A stretch of DNA of 64,000 nt, from positions 372,001-436,000 of the forward strand of contig CP091727.1 of NCBI GenBank assembly GCA_022009855.1. The letters run 5' to 3'. Of this stretch, positions 51,499 to 62,757 are shown in pieces. The notes beneath the pieces are model-generated. The model was not told the DNA's origin and ran no database searches. It saw only the letters and a program-made list of their open reading frames with translations. Source of the stretch: Lentisphaeria bacterium (GTDB taxonomy: Bacteria; Verrucomicrobiota; Lentisphaeria; Victivallales; Victivallaceae). Every line of letters begins with the position of its first letter. Within the stretch, counting starts at the first letter, position 1. Position numbers and translations under genes: made by a program.

Positions 51499-54038
51499 AT
51501 GAAACGTTTCGGATTCCTGCTCCTGCTGCTGACGCTCCCCGCGCTGTACGCCGGGCGGTACGCCTGCATTCTGGAGCTGCGCGCCGGATCCCCGAGCTGG
51601 CGGCGGAAAACCGCGCCTTCTGCCGGGAACTGGCCGATCTGCTCCGGGCGAAGGGATTTCCGGCGGAGAACATCACCTGGTTCACGGAGGAGCCGCAGCC
51701 GGGCCTCTCCCGCCGGGCCACGCCGGAGGGGGTGCGCGAATACCTCGCCGGAAGCGCGGCGAAACTGACCCCGGACGATGAGTTCTACCTCTTCAGCGTC
51801 GGCTACATCTCCGCCGGGCGCAAGCGGATCTCGCTGGCGACCGCCGGGGGAGAATCTCCGGCGAAGAGCTGACCGGACTGCTCGACGCACTCCGGGCGCG
51901 GCAGTATCTCTTCCTCTTCAACACCCACGGCGCGGCGCTGTTCGAACCTCTCGCGAAGGGGATGCGGTTCGTGGTTTCGGCGACCGACGATCCCGCCCAG
52001 AGCAATCCGCCCGCCCTGCCCCGTTTCTTCCTGGCGGAGTGGCGGAAGGACGCCGCCGCCACCGACTGGCGCGACCTCTTCCGGCGCACCGGCAGAGCGG
52101 TCGAGGAGTTCTGCCGGCAGAACCGGATCGCCCGCTCGGAAAACGCCTGTTTCCACTACGGCGGCAAGACGGAGCATTATCCCTTCGCCGAAGCGGGGCG
52201 GCCGCTCCGGCGCCGCTCTTCCGGAGCGTTGCCGGAGCCGGAGAAGAGACCGGCGGCCGCGAACAGCTCTCCGCCCGCCTCGCGAAACTGGCCGTCACCC
52301 GAAAACGGCAGCAGCCGGACCGCGAAACGCGCGCGCTGTACGAGGCGGCGGCCTCCGCCGCGGAGAAGTTTCCCGGCTTCGGCGCCGTCTTCGCCGACCG
52401 GAACTTCGAACTTGTCGTCAATCCAGATAAATCGGCGAAACTCACCGTCCGCGAAACGATCTTTCTCCGCGACGAAAACGGCGTGATGAATTTCCGCTAC
52501 TTCTCCCCCGGCAAGGGGCGGATCACGCAGGCGCGCCTGATCGATCCGGACGGCTCCCGGACGGACTTTCTCGACGGCGCGCCGCTCTCCGGACACTCCC
52601 TGCGCTTCGACACGCTGACGGCGAAGTGCGTGCTGCTCCGCAGTGCGGAGTTCTCCATTCCCGTCCCCTCGCATCTGCCGGAGTTCCAGCAGACGCTCCA
52701 GCTCCAGACCCTCTTCCCGGTGGCCCGGACCACCGTCTCTTTGCAGAGCGAGCCGGAGGATCTGCTGCGCTGGAAACTCTACAACACGCAGGCCGTTCCG
52801 GAGCGGAAAAACGGGCGGACGCTGCTGCGGTTCGACGCGATTCCGGCATATTCGCCGCTCCCCTTCGACGACGAGCCGGAACTTCACCGCGCCGAACTGG
52901 TCGTGACGACGCTGCCCTCCTGGGAGGCGTTTCTCACCTGGAGCCGCCGCATGACGGCACGCTCCGCCGTGCTCGACCGCGATGCGGAAGCGGTGCTCGA
53001 AGCGTTGACGAAAGAGGCGAAGAGCGATACGGAGAAGATTCGCCGGATCTACGACTATCTCTGCTCGATCCGCTACCTGACCGAACCGGTGGGCGCCGGT
53101 GCGTTCCGCCCCCGCACCCCCCGGCGAAGTGGTCCGGAACCGCTTCGGTGACTGCAAGGACAAGGCGAACGCCCTGGTCACGATGGCGGAGAAGCTCGGC
53201 ATCCGGGCCTGCCGCGTCCTGCTGAACCGAGGCGGGCGGAGCGATCCAAAGTTCCCCAGCTGGCAGTTCAACCACATGCTCGTCCTCCTGCCGGAACTGC
53301 CCGGATACCCCGACGGCCTCTGGCTCGATCCGACCGACGGGACGACCAAGTTCGGGGAACTGCCCCCCGGCGACGAGGGGGAAGCAGGGGCTGCTGCTCA
53401 AAGCCGACAGCTGCGAATTCAAGCTTGTCTCCCCGCAGAAAAGCGGCAATTCGGTCATCGAGACGATCCGCCTGCACCGGGACGCCCCGGCGGGGCGGAT
53501 CACTGGAACGATCCATCTGCGCTACTCAGGGCGGGCGGACTATCGGATGCGCCAGTCGCTCCGCCGCCTCACGCCGGTGCAGACGGACTACTTCATCCGT
53601 GAACAATTGAACGCCGTTCTGCACGGGTTCCGGGTGAAGAACTTCCGTCTGATCCACGCCGAAGCCGAACAGACCCTGCCGCTGGAACTGGAGGCGGAAG
53701 TCTTCACCGAAGCCGGGAATTTCGTTCCGTCCGACCTCGCCGCGCCGGGCTCGTTAGACCGCTGTTTCATCGCGGAAAAGCGTGCGATGCCGATCCGGCT
53801 GGCCGACGGCGTCCCGTGCGAATATTCACAGACGCTGGAGTTTCCGGGCGGGAAGCTGCCGGCTCTTCGCTGGAAGCGGGAAAACGCGCGTCTCTCCGCG
53901 GAAATCGTTTCCGGCAACGACCGGAGGCTGATCCGGATTCTCGTCCGGGATCCGGTGATTCCGCCCTCCGAATACGAAGAGACCGGAGCACTCGTCCGGG
54001 AGTTCACGAGAGAGCTGAAACAATGGAGAATGCCATGA
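51499..54038 (+). CDS. DUF3857/transglutaminase-like secreted protein, several frameshifts
   Basis: About 845 residues with signal peptide MKRFGFLLLLLTLPALYAGR. Residues about 20-230 form a separate domain (LTPDDEFYLFSVGYISAGRK, QYLFLFNTHGAALFEP) with a vague caspase/legumain-like look but no convincing catalytic pair. DUF3857 follows (LVVNPDKSAKLTVRETIFLR, AELVVTTLPSWEAFLTWSRR). The transglutaminase-like core is NRFGDCKDKANALVTMAEKL with Cys, WQFNHMLVLLPEL with His, and LWLDPTDGTTKFGELP with Asp. Breaks lie near 51588, 51855, 52210, 53120 and 53385. It probably acts on envelope proteins or peptides. Its stop overlaps the moxR start by 4 bases. Confidence 0.78.
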
Positions 54039-55024
54039 GTGAGACCAACATCCCCGCGCTGCTGCGTTCGATTCCGGGGCGCATTGAAAAAGTGAGGCAG
54101 GAACTGAGCCGCCGCATCTACGGGCAGGATGAACTCATCCTCCAGCTCCTCGCCGGAATCGTCGGCCGGGGGCATTGCCTGCTGACCGGCGTTCCGGGGC
54201 TGGCCAAGACGCTGCTGGTCAGCTCGATCGCGGAGATCGCCGACCTCGATTTCAAGCGGGTGCAGTTCACCCCCGACATGATGCCGGGCGACATTACCGG
54301 CAGCGAGATTCTCGAAGTCGACAAGGCCGGCGGCGAACGCGTGTTCAAGTTCGTCAAAGGGCCGATCTTCACCCAGCTTCTGCTCGCGGACGAAATCAAC
54401 CGCACGACGCCGAAAACCCAGGCCGCCCTGCTCGAGGGAATGCAGGAGCGCTGCGTGACGGTCGCCGGGGTCCGCCACCGGCTGCCGGACCCATTCTTCG
54501 TGCTGGCGACGCAGAATCCGATCGAACAGGAGGGCACCTACCCGCTGCCGGAGGCGCAGCTGGACCGCTTCATGTTCGGGCTCGAAGTCGGCTACCCCTC
54601 CTACGAAGACGAGCTGAAAATCATGCTCAACACGACGGCCGGAAGCGCTGCGCCGCTGGAGAAGGTCCTTTCGACGGAGGAACTTCTCGCGTTTCAGAAG
54701 GTGGTCGAATACATCCCCCTGCCCGACTCGGTGGTCCGTTTCGCCGCGCGAATCGTGCGGGCGACGCGTCCGGGTGAAGAGGGGTGCGCCCCGGCCGCTG
54801 AGAAATACATCCGCTGGGGAGCCGGACCGCGCGCCGGGCAGTGTCTGGCGCATTCCGGAAAGGTCTTCGCGGCGTTCGACGGCCGGATGAACGTTTCCGC
54901 CGACGATATTCTCAAAGCGCTGGAACCGGTCATGCGCCACCGGATCATTCTGAACTACCGCGCGGAAGCCGACCGGCGGACCATTCACGATATTCTCGCG
55001 GAAATCATTCAATTCGCCAAGTGA
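54035..55024 (+). CDS. MoxR-family AAA+ ATPase
   Basis: 329 residues, intact. GRGHCLLTGVPGLAKTLLVS is Walker A, FTQLLLADEINRTTPKTQAA Walker B, then VLATQNPIEQEGTYPLPEAQ and LDRFMFGLEVGYPS, diagnostic for MoxR. MoxR ATPases act as chaperones for vWA-domain partners, which are encoded next to it. ATG 54035 is chosen over ATG 54023 because GGAGAA lies 7 bases upstream and it gives the ATGA overlap with the previous gene. Confidence 0.95.
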   Translation: MSETNIPALLRSIPGRIEKVRQELSRRIYGQDELILQLLAGIVGRGHCLLTGVPGLAKTLLVSSIAEIADLDFKRVQFTPDMMPGDITGSEILEVDKAGGERVFKFVKGPIFTQLLLADEINRTTPKTQAALLEGMQERCVTVAGVRHRLPDPFFVLATQNPIEQEGTYPLPEAQLDRFMFGLEVGYPSYEDELKIMLNTTAGSAAPLEKVLSTEELLAFQKVVEYIPLPDSVVRFAARIVRATRPGEEGCAPAAEKYIRWGAGPRAGQCLAHSGKVFAAFDGRMNVSADDILKALEPVMRHRIILNYRAEADRRTIHDILAEIIQFAK

Positions 55025-55035
55025 GAACTCCCCGG

Positions 55036-55952
55036 ATGGAACACCGAAACGCAATCGCGGATTATCTGGACATCGACCTTCTGGCGCGCCTCTCCGACCT
55101 GGAGTTCCGGGCCGCATTCCTGGTCGACGGATTTCTGAGCGGCATCCATGCCAGTCCGTTCCGCGGCCGGAGCGTGGAGTTCCGGGAACACCGCAACTAC
55201 CACCCCGGTGACGAGGTCTCCGCCATCGACTGGAAAGCCTATGCGCGCACCGACCGCCTGCATGTGCGTACCCACGAGGCGGAAACCAACCTGAATGCTC
55301 ACATCCTGCTCGACCGGAGCGGCTCGATGAACTTCCGCGGCCCCGGCGCGCGCATGAGCAAATGGGAGTACGCCCGCTCGGTAGCGGCGGCGCTTCTCCT
55401 CTTTCTGCTCCGACAGCAGGACGCCGCCGCATTGACTCTGGCCGGGGAGAATACAGCCCCGGCGGGAAGCCCTCCGCCACGGAGAGCGGGTTCCGCCGGC
55501 AGCTGGCACGTCTGGCCGGAGAAGCGGGAGATCGTGACAGCGACTGGCCGTCTGTGCTGGCGGAACTGGCGCAGGAACTCCGGCCGCGATCCGTGGTGAT
55601 TTTGATCTCCGACTTCTATGTCGAACCCGCCGTACTGGCGCCGGCCTTCGACCTCTTCCGCGGAAAGAACTGTGAAATCCTTCTGCTGCACGTCATCGAT
55701 CCGGCGGAAGAGGAGTTCCCCGGTTCAGAAACACAGCTGCTGGAGGAGTGCGAGACCGGCGAACGGCTTCTGCTCAATCCGGAGCTGATCCGGGAGAGCT
55801 GCATGAAAGCATTCCGGGAGCACGCGGCGGCGCTGGCGGAACTGGCCGGGTCGCGCGGCGGAGAGTACCTCCCGCTGCGGACCGACCGGGTGATGCTGGA
55901 GCTTTTCGGAGCCTATCTCCGGCTCCGCGCCGGACGCGGGAGGCGCAGATGA
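55036..55952 (+). CDS. DUF58/vWA-domain protein, one frameshift
   Basis: About 305 residues. Hallmarks of DUF58 are VEFREHRNYHPGDEVSAIDW and KAYARTDRLHVRTHEAETN. The vWA-like part starts AHILLDRSGSMNF, with the DxSxS metal-binding motif, and later RSVVILISDFYVEPAVLAPA. The break near 55470 is followed by GFRRQLARLAGEAGDRDSDW in another frame. It is the standard partner of MoxR ATPases. It starts 11 bases after the moxR stop. Confidence 0.88.
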
Positions 55953-57901
55953 TGCACACAGCCTTCCCCGCCTACCTCGCAGGAGCGCTCCTGATTCTGA
56001 TTCCGGTCGTTCTGCATCTGCTGAAACGAAAAGTGACCGTACCGGTGCCGTTCCCGTCGTTCTTCTTCCTGAAGAAGACTGCCGCAGGCAGGCAACGCAG
56101 AAACAGTTTGCGAAAATATCTGATCCTCCTCTGTCGCTGCCTGGCATTTCTGTTTCTGGCGTATGCGTTCGCCTATCCGCATGCCTCTGCCGTGGTTCCG
56201 GCTCCGGCGGAGGCGACAATCGTTGTCCTGGATTGCTCCTTCAGCACCGAACCATTGCAGACGCAGATGCGCACAGCTCTCGAGAAAGTGCTGAAAGCAG
56301 CCTCGCCGGAACACCCCATGCTGATCGCCGCCGCGGGTGGTCAGCTGCTCTGGAGCGGCGACTTTTCCGCCGACCGCGCGGCGCTCGCCTCCTGGGCACA
56401 GGAGCGGATGAGCCGCCCGCAGAGCAGCGCCTTCGCCAGTGCGCTGGCGATGGTGGACAACCGCCTGGGCACCATCCCGGCAAAGAAAAAAACATCGTCG
56501 TGATTACCGATCGTCAGGCGCTTCCGTGGGAGGGCGTTCGCCCGGGCATGCTCCGGCATGCCACCGCAATCCGCCTCGCCGGGCCGTCACTCCGCCGGGA
56601 GACGCCCAACGTCGCCGTCACGGCGGCCGAGGTCGCCGGTCCTTACACACACGCGCGACAGGAACTGCTCCTCCACGTGACGCTCCGCAACTTCAACCCG
56701 ACCCCGGGCGGGTGCTCCTGACGGTTGAACTGGCGCAACGGAACGTCCTCCGGAAGGAGCTCCTCCTCCCGGCGAACGGGACACTCCGGGAACAGTTCCG
56801 CCTGAAAAACGATCTTCCGGATTTCCGTCCGGTTCCCGGCAAAGTGGCGATTCAGGCAGAAGCGAACGAGCTGAAGGCCGACGATATCCGTTATTTCGCC
56901 GCACAGCCGGTTCAAGCGCCCGAGCTCTTCCTCACTCCGCACGGGGAAGATGAGCCGGACTTCCTCTCCATTGCGTTGACGAGCCGTGCCGACGAGACGC
57001 AGCCTCCCGCGGTCAATCTGCACACCCTCACGCCGGAGACAGAGAAGGAAGCTGTCCGGAGCGACATCATGATCGTGGACCATCCGGAACGCGTGAAGGG
57101 AATCGCGGGAATTCTGGAAAAATTGCTCGCTTCCGGCGGAAGCGCGGTCCTCCTCTGGCGAAACAGCGCAGAAATGCGCGCCCTCCTCGGTCATTTCGGT
57201 TTCCGTGTCCGACGTTCGGAACTGCGGGGAACCCGCCGGCTGGAGTTCATCGATTTCAGTCACCGGCTCTTCCGGGACTATTTGAAAATCAACGCCGGGA
57301 CCTGGTTCGACATTCTGTTTTTCCGGATCCCGCAGATTGCACCGCCTCCGGACGCACGGATCATCGCCACATTCGACGGCTCCATCCCGGCCGTCATGGA
57401 GCGGAAATGCGGGAAAGGCACACTTTTCGTGCTGGCCTTCCCCCGAGTCCCTCCTGGACCAACTGGCAGACGTTCGGCAACTTCCCCCCCTTCTGGCGGG
57501 AGTTGATCCTGCAGGCAAACAAGCCCGAGAACTTCCGCACCACCCTCCCGCTCGACGGCTCGGCAAGGAAGATGCCGGCCGAGATTGTCGATCCGCAAAC
57601 CGGCGTTTCCAGCGGGCGGCTTCTCCGTCTCGACCGGGCGGGGAATTACCTATGCGGCAATCGGATCTGCAGCGTCAACCCGCCGGCGCGGGAATCCGAA
57701 ACAGCGCTTCTGCCGGAGAAATTCGACCCCTCCGGACTGCTCGCTCCGCAGTCGGAGCGAAAACCGACGGAGGCCGCCGCGGCAGAGACGGAACTTCTCC
57801 GGGCCGTCGCAAACGTTCCCTCGTCGTGGCGCTTCTGGCTCCTGCTGGCGCTGCTCTTCTTTCTCGCGGAACTCGGACTGGCGAACAGGACGGTGCTATG
57901 A
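55949..57901 (+). CDS. BatA-like membrane protein with vWA and glutamine-amidotransferase-like parts, frameshifts
   Basis: About 650 residues. The N-terminal aerotolerance-regulator domain is AGALLILIPVVLHLLKRKVT with PVPFPSFFFLKKT, a two-helix module. The second helix is LILLCRCLAFLFLAYAFAYP. The vWA-like domain begins ATIVVLDCSFSTEPLQ. Later come EAVRSDIMIVDHPERVKGIA and LASGGSAVLLWRNSAEMRAL, an amidotransferase-like fold, and a final helix FWLLLALLFFLAELGL. Breaks are near 56490, 56712, 57445. ATGA overlap with the DUF58 gene. It probably sits in the inner membrane with the periplasmic part interacting with the MoxR-regulated system. Confidence 0.75.
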
Positions 57902-59161
57902 TGGACCACAGAGACCGCCCCCTTTTCCTGAAACTTCGCCGCGAACATCGCGCCCGGCTCTGGCTCCTCCCCGGCGGAAGCGCACTGGCCGTCACGTCAG
58001 GGGCGCTGATTCTGCAATCGCTTCTCCTGCCTCTTTTCTTCGGTCAGGATCCCGGCGGACTCCGACGGGCGCAGGCCGCAACCGCCCTGCTCTCCACCGC
58101 CGCGGCGGCCGGACTCGCCGCCGTGCTGTATCTCCGGCGGCGTCGCCGGACGGCGGAAACCGCGGCGGAACTGGATGCCGAAGCCGGGGCGAAAAAACCA
58201 ACTGGAGGCCGCGTGGGAGCTGAAAAACAGCGATCACATCCTCCGGGACGAACTGCAAAAGGCGGCGGATGAAGCGTACCGCGCCTTCCGCTTCTCCCGC
58301 CGTCCCGCCGGATTGAAACTGGTCATCGCCGGACTCGCCGTCACGCTGGCCGGCAATCTGCTGATTCCGGCCGCCGGATACGCCGCAGCGCGCCGCGCTG
58401 CGGCGGAAACCTCCGCTCCGTTTTCCGAAAGGGCTCCGCAGCGCACCCCGCAGGACGGAACGGAAGAGCCGCCCCACGCTGAATCCGCCGCTCCGGCAGA
58501 GTACGCCGAACTGCTGCTAACCCACCCTGAGGCGGAAATCCGGGCCAAGGCGCTCGACGAGATCGAATGGGAGGGCTGCGGCCGCTCCGGCGCCGGTTTT
58601 TCAACGATCGTCCTCACGGTATTCGTCAACGGGGAAAAACGGCGGGAGCTGAAACCGGAGGAGCTCCCGAAGCAGCCGGGGAGATCCGTTTCGGCGGCTT
58701 CCTCCCGCTGGAGGAGCTCGACGTCAAGCCGTTCGACCTGGTCAGCTTCCATCTGACCGGCGTCACCGAGATCGGCGGGAAACCAACGGAGCTCCTGAGC
58801 ACGCCGCAGTTCATCGAAATCCGACCGTTCCGGGAGGAGGCGCAGCTTCTGGATCTGCCCGGCGGCGCAGGCGGTGGAGAAACCTTTCAGCTTCTCAATC
58901 TGTTTCTGGGGATTCAGATCGACTTGAACAAAGCGCTGTTCCGGGCGGAAATCCTGCGCCGACAAGGTGCCGCCGGAGCCGATGAGTTCCGAAACCATCT
59001 CCGCGATCTGGAGCGGGAACAGCGAGAGCTCGCCGCCGATCTGGAGAAATATCTGAACTCGGAGGAGGCGCGGAAAATCCCCCGCCGACACCGTCAACCA
59101 TCTGGAGAAATCGTTTGAAGAGATGAAAAAAACCTCTTCGGCGCTGAAGGAGCTTCTGTGA
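57898..59161 (+). CDS. Membrane protein of the MoxR operon (DUF4175-like position), frameshifts
   Basis: About 420 residues, no firm family. Two N-terminal helices (SALAVTSGALILQSLLLPLF, AAAGLAAVLYLRR), a third (LKLVIAGLAVTLAGNLLIPA), then a beta-rich part (SFHLTGVTEIGGKPTELLST) and a helical C-terminus (LRDLEREQRELAADLEKYLN). It occupies the place where related MoxR clusters carry DUF4175 membrane proteins. Breaks near 58190, 58675 and 59085. ATGA overlap with the BatA-like gene. Confidence 0.6.
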
Positions 59162-60475
59162 TGAGAGATCGGGTTCTTTTTCTGATTCTGCTGTTCAGCC
59201 TCTTTCCGGGGCGGGGAACGGGGGAAGCGTTGAACGATGCCGCCGCCGCCCAGCGGCAGGCGATTGCCGAGCTGATCCAGTCCCTCAAGAGCGCCCGCAG
59301 AATCCTTTCGACACGCCCCCGGATCCCGGCTCCGGCACGTCCGGAGTGAAGCCGGTGTTCCGAGACCGTCAAACCTTCCTGCTGCCGGAGATGCCCCCTT
59401 CGGCAAACCCCGCCGAACAGCTGAACGCCCGGATCGAAGAGCAGAAGCGGCTGCTCGACAAGATGCGCCGCACTCCCGGCAGTGACGCCGCCGCGCGCGA
59501 AAAGCTGATGCGGCAGCAGCGGGAGATCCGGGAAAAGACACCGAGCAAAACCGGTTCCCCCCTGCCGGGAGAGACGGCACGCCACCTGGAACGGGCGGAA
59601 AACGCCATGAAGGAGAGCGAAAACATGCTGCGCTCCGGACGCTCTTCCATGGCTCAGACGGCCGCACAGAAAGCACTTGCCGATCTGAAACGGGCGGCGG
59701 GCGAGATCGACGTCAACGGAGATCGAAAGATGCAGCGCTCGCTTTCGGCCGCACAGCGGGAAATGGAACGGCTCGCAGGTCGGTCCGGCAAGGGAGTTCC
59801 ACACCCGCACAACAGGAGGCGCTCCGCGCTCTGGCGGAACGGCTTCTCGCCGATGCCCTCAACCAGCACCGGACCGGAAAACAGTCTCATGCGGAAACAC
59901 TCGCCGAACTGGCAAAACAGATCCACGACGCCGCCACCTCCACACCGGCAGCGTCACTCGCCGATCTCACCGCCCGGATCCGGGCGCTCCGCATGGAGGG
60001 GCGCAACGCCAGGCTCGTCCTGGAAGAACGCCTCACCGCCCTGGAGGAACTCTCGCAGCAGCTCCGCTACATCGCCGGACATCCGGAGACTCTCGACGCG
60101 CCGGCAAGAACGCTGCTGCACGACGACCTGCAAACGGAGCTGGAGCTGACGGAACTCGCGCTCGAACAGCTGAAACTCGCCGATCCCGGCAACACCGCCC
60201 TCGCCGGAAGCGCCGTCCGCGCCGGAAAGCTCCGGCGCGCGCCGGCGACGGTTCCGCCGGACGGAGACGCGCTGAAATTCGCGGATGAAATCACAACGCT
60301 GTGCCGGGAGATCCGGCAGCATCTGAACCGTCTTCAGGCCGCGGAACATTTCTATTTGTTCCATCCGGACGACGTTCCCGCCCGGTATCGGGAGGATGTG
60401 GCGAAATATTTCGAACGTCTCTCCGAGCTGGAGGAGCGGCGACAAGAGAAGGAGCTGAAGCATCGCCATGAATGA
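59161..60475 (+). CDS. Secreted coiled-coil protein of the MoxR operon, frameshifts
   Basis: About 438 residues with signal peptide MRDRVLFLILLFSLFPGRGT. The rest is nearly all charged helix with coiled-coil character (EQLNARIEEQKRLLDKMRRT, TARHLERAENAMKESENMLR, MQRSLSAAQREMERLAGRS, VLEERLTALEELSQQLRYIA). Breaks are near 59310 and 59790. It resembles the coiled-coil C-terminal region of DUF4175 proteins, so this gene and the previous one may be a split version of that protein. Its start overlaps the previous stop. Confidence 0.6.
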
Positions 60476-62752
60476 GACGGTTGCAAAATTCGCCTGGGAT
60501 TTTCCGCTGGGGATGACGGGACTCTGCCTCGCGCTGGCGGCGGGAGTGCTCCTGATCGTGCTCTCCTACTTCTTCACGCTCCGAAAGCTCCGCCCGTTCT
60601 GGAGGGGGGGTGTTCCTCCTGCTGCGTCTCACCGCTTTCGGAGCTCTGATGTTCTGTCTCTGCAATCCGCGCATCGAGACTACGCGACGGATGGTTGAAA
60701 AACGCCCGCGCAGCATCGCCGTCTTTGTCGATGAGTCGGGCAGCATGCGGAAACTGAACTACTGGAAGCGAAGCCGTCTTCAGGATGCCCTCGATTTCCT
60801 GGAAAGAAACGAACTGCGCAACCGTCAGGGAATCCGTTTCCGGTTCCACCGTTTTTCCGATTCGGTCCGGGGAAACGGCGCAACCCCCGGCTGAAACCGC
60901 GGCCAGCGGCGGAGAGGGACCCTCCTCTTCCGGACAATCATCGACCAGATTCCCCGTCTGGAAGCCGGAGGATTCGACGGAGCCATCTATCTCACTGACG
61001 GGATCGACACCTCCGGTACCGATCCCGAAGAGGCCTTCGCCGCACTGGCCGGCACGGGCGTACGGCACATCTTCGTGCCGGTGACTACGGAACAGAGCGC
61101 CCCGCCCTCGCTGTTTCTGCGGAAGATCGAAGCGCCGACATTGGCGCTCGACGGCACGGAGAGCCAGTTCACCTTCATGGTTCAGGCGGTTCATCCGCTG
61201 AGCAGTTCCGACATCCGCCTGAACCTCTACCGGAACCGGGAAACCGCGCCATTTGAAACCTTCCGCATCCCTTCCGCCGACGGCATTCACACGGTCAGAC
61301 AACGCATCGCCGTGAACGGCTTCGGCACAGAACACTACCGGGCGGAACTTCTGCTCGACGGCCGAAAAGTCGACGCGAAAACCTGGACGATCCACAAGGA
61401 CGCCCGTCGCGCCCCGGTGAACATTCTGGTCTACAACGGCGCGCTGGAGTACGGAAACCGCTTCCTCAAAAACCTCTATCTCGACGATCCGGCCACCACG
61501 ATCGAAATCGCTTTCGCCGACAGGATCCTCGCCGCGGCGGAGGGGGCGGAAACGCATCGATTTCAGCTCGCAGACACAGCTCTCCGGATATGACGTGATC
61601 GTCCTCTTCAACCTTAACCGCAGCCAGATCACACCGGAAATGGAACAGGGGCTGCGCGAATATGTCTCGAACGGCGGCGGCCTTTTCTTCATCACCGGCA
61701 ACCCGACCATCGCAGCGGAATTCGCAGCTTCACCTCTGGAGAAGCTGCTCCCCGTCCGGTTCACCGCGACACCCAACCGGGCGAAACGTTACGATGTCCG
61801 CGCCGCGGCGATCGTCCGCCTGATCACCAACCGCAACCGGAGACCGACCGATTTCGACGCCGCACTTCAGCGGAACAGCGAGATGAAATACAAGGCCCAT
61901 CCGCTGTACGACTTCCAGCTGACCGACACCGGACGGGAAAGTCCCATCTTCCAGCGCGGAACGGAACGAAACGACAAACGTCTGATCGTACCGCGCTTCG
62001 AAGATTTCGCCTGGATCGAAAGCGCAAAACCCGGCGCCAACGTCCTGGCATGCCATCTGGACGAGCAGAAAAAGAAGCATATTCTGATGGCATATCAGAA
62101 TTTCGGCCGGGGACGCAGCATGATTCTGGCAACCGATCCGCTCTGGCGATGGCGCCTCAAGCTGCCCTCGGGCGACCGATCGTTCGAACTCTTCTGGAAA
62201 AATCTCTTCTCCTGGCTGGCCCGCACCGGAAACAGCGAACCGGCCTGGATCATTCCCAACCGGATTCTTCATGCGGGAACCCCGGTCGAATTCCGCCTCT
62301 CCACCGGCCGCCTGAACGCGGGAGCCGACGAGATCACCTGCCGCCTGGAACGGGACGGAGAAGAGCGCCCCCTGCCCCTCGAGCGGAAAGCGGGCGGACA
62401 AACCGTATCGTTCCGGCCGGAGGCGGGCGAATACACCATCCGGGCCGAACGGTGGGGAAAGACGATCGCCTCAGCCACCTTCTCCGTCGCCGACGCTCCC
62501 GCCTCGGCTCCGGAAGAACAGATGCTCACTCCCGATCTGGAAACGCTGGAACATTTCGCCTCCTTGCCGAACGTCGAACTGCACCCGTTGACCGAAACGC
62601 TCGATCCGCAGGAGCAGTTCCGGCCGGAAACATTGGAACTCTCCGGGGAAAGCACACTGCCGCTCTGGCACCGCCTTGCCCTCTTTCTGCTGATCTGCCT
62701 CTGTTTCGCCCTGGAGCTCATTCTGCGCCGCGCGGCGGAAAAACTGGTCTGA
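60468..62752 (+). CDS. Membrane vWA/GATase1-like protein, last gene of the MoxR operon, frameshifts
   Basis: About 760 residues. Two N-terminal helices (LGMTGLCLALAAGVLLIVLS, FLLLRLTAFGALMFCLCNPR) precede a vWA domain with SIAVFVDESGSMRKLNYWKR, the intact metal site, and GGFDGAIYLTDGIDTSGTDP. Ig-like and glutamine-amidotransferase-like domains follow (YDVIVLFNLNRSQITPEMEQ, YVSNGGGLFFITGNPTIAA, YQNFGRGRSMILATDPLWRW). A final helix is LALFLLICLCFALELILRRA. Breaks are near 60605, 60900 and 61580. It overlaps the previous gene by 8 bases. It is likely a MoxR/DUF58 partner facing the periplasm. Confidence 0.8.
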
Positions 62753-62757
62753 ACCCG

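Noticed and set aside
46085..62752. Programmed ribosomal frameshifting as explanation for the many frame changes
   Set aside because: The breaks are too many, lie in unrelated genes including dnaE and MurB-Ddl, go in both directions and lack a common slippery site; homopolymer sequence error is simpler.
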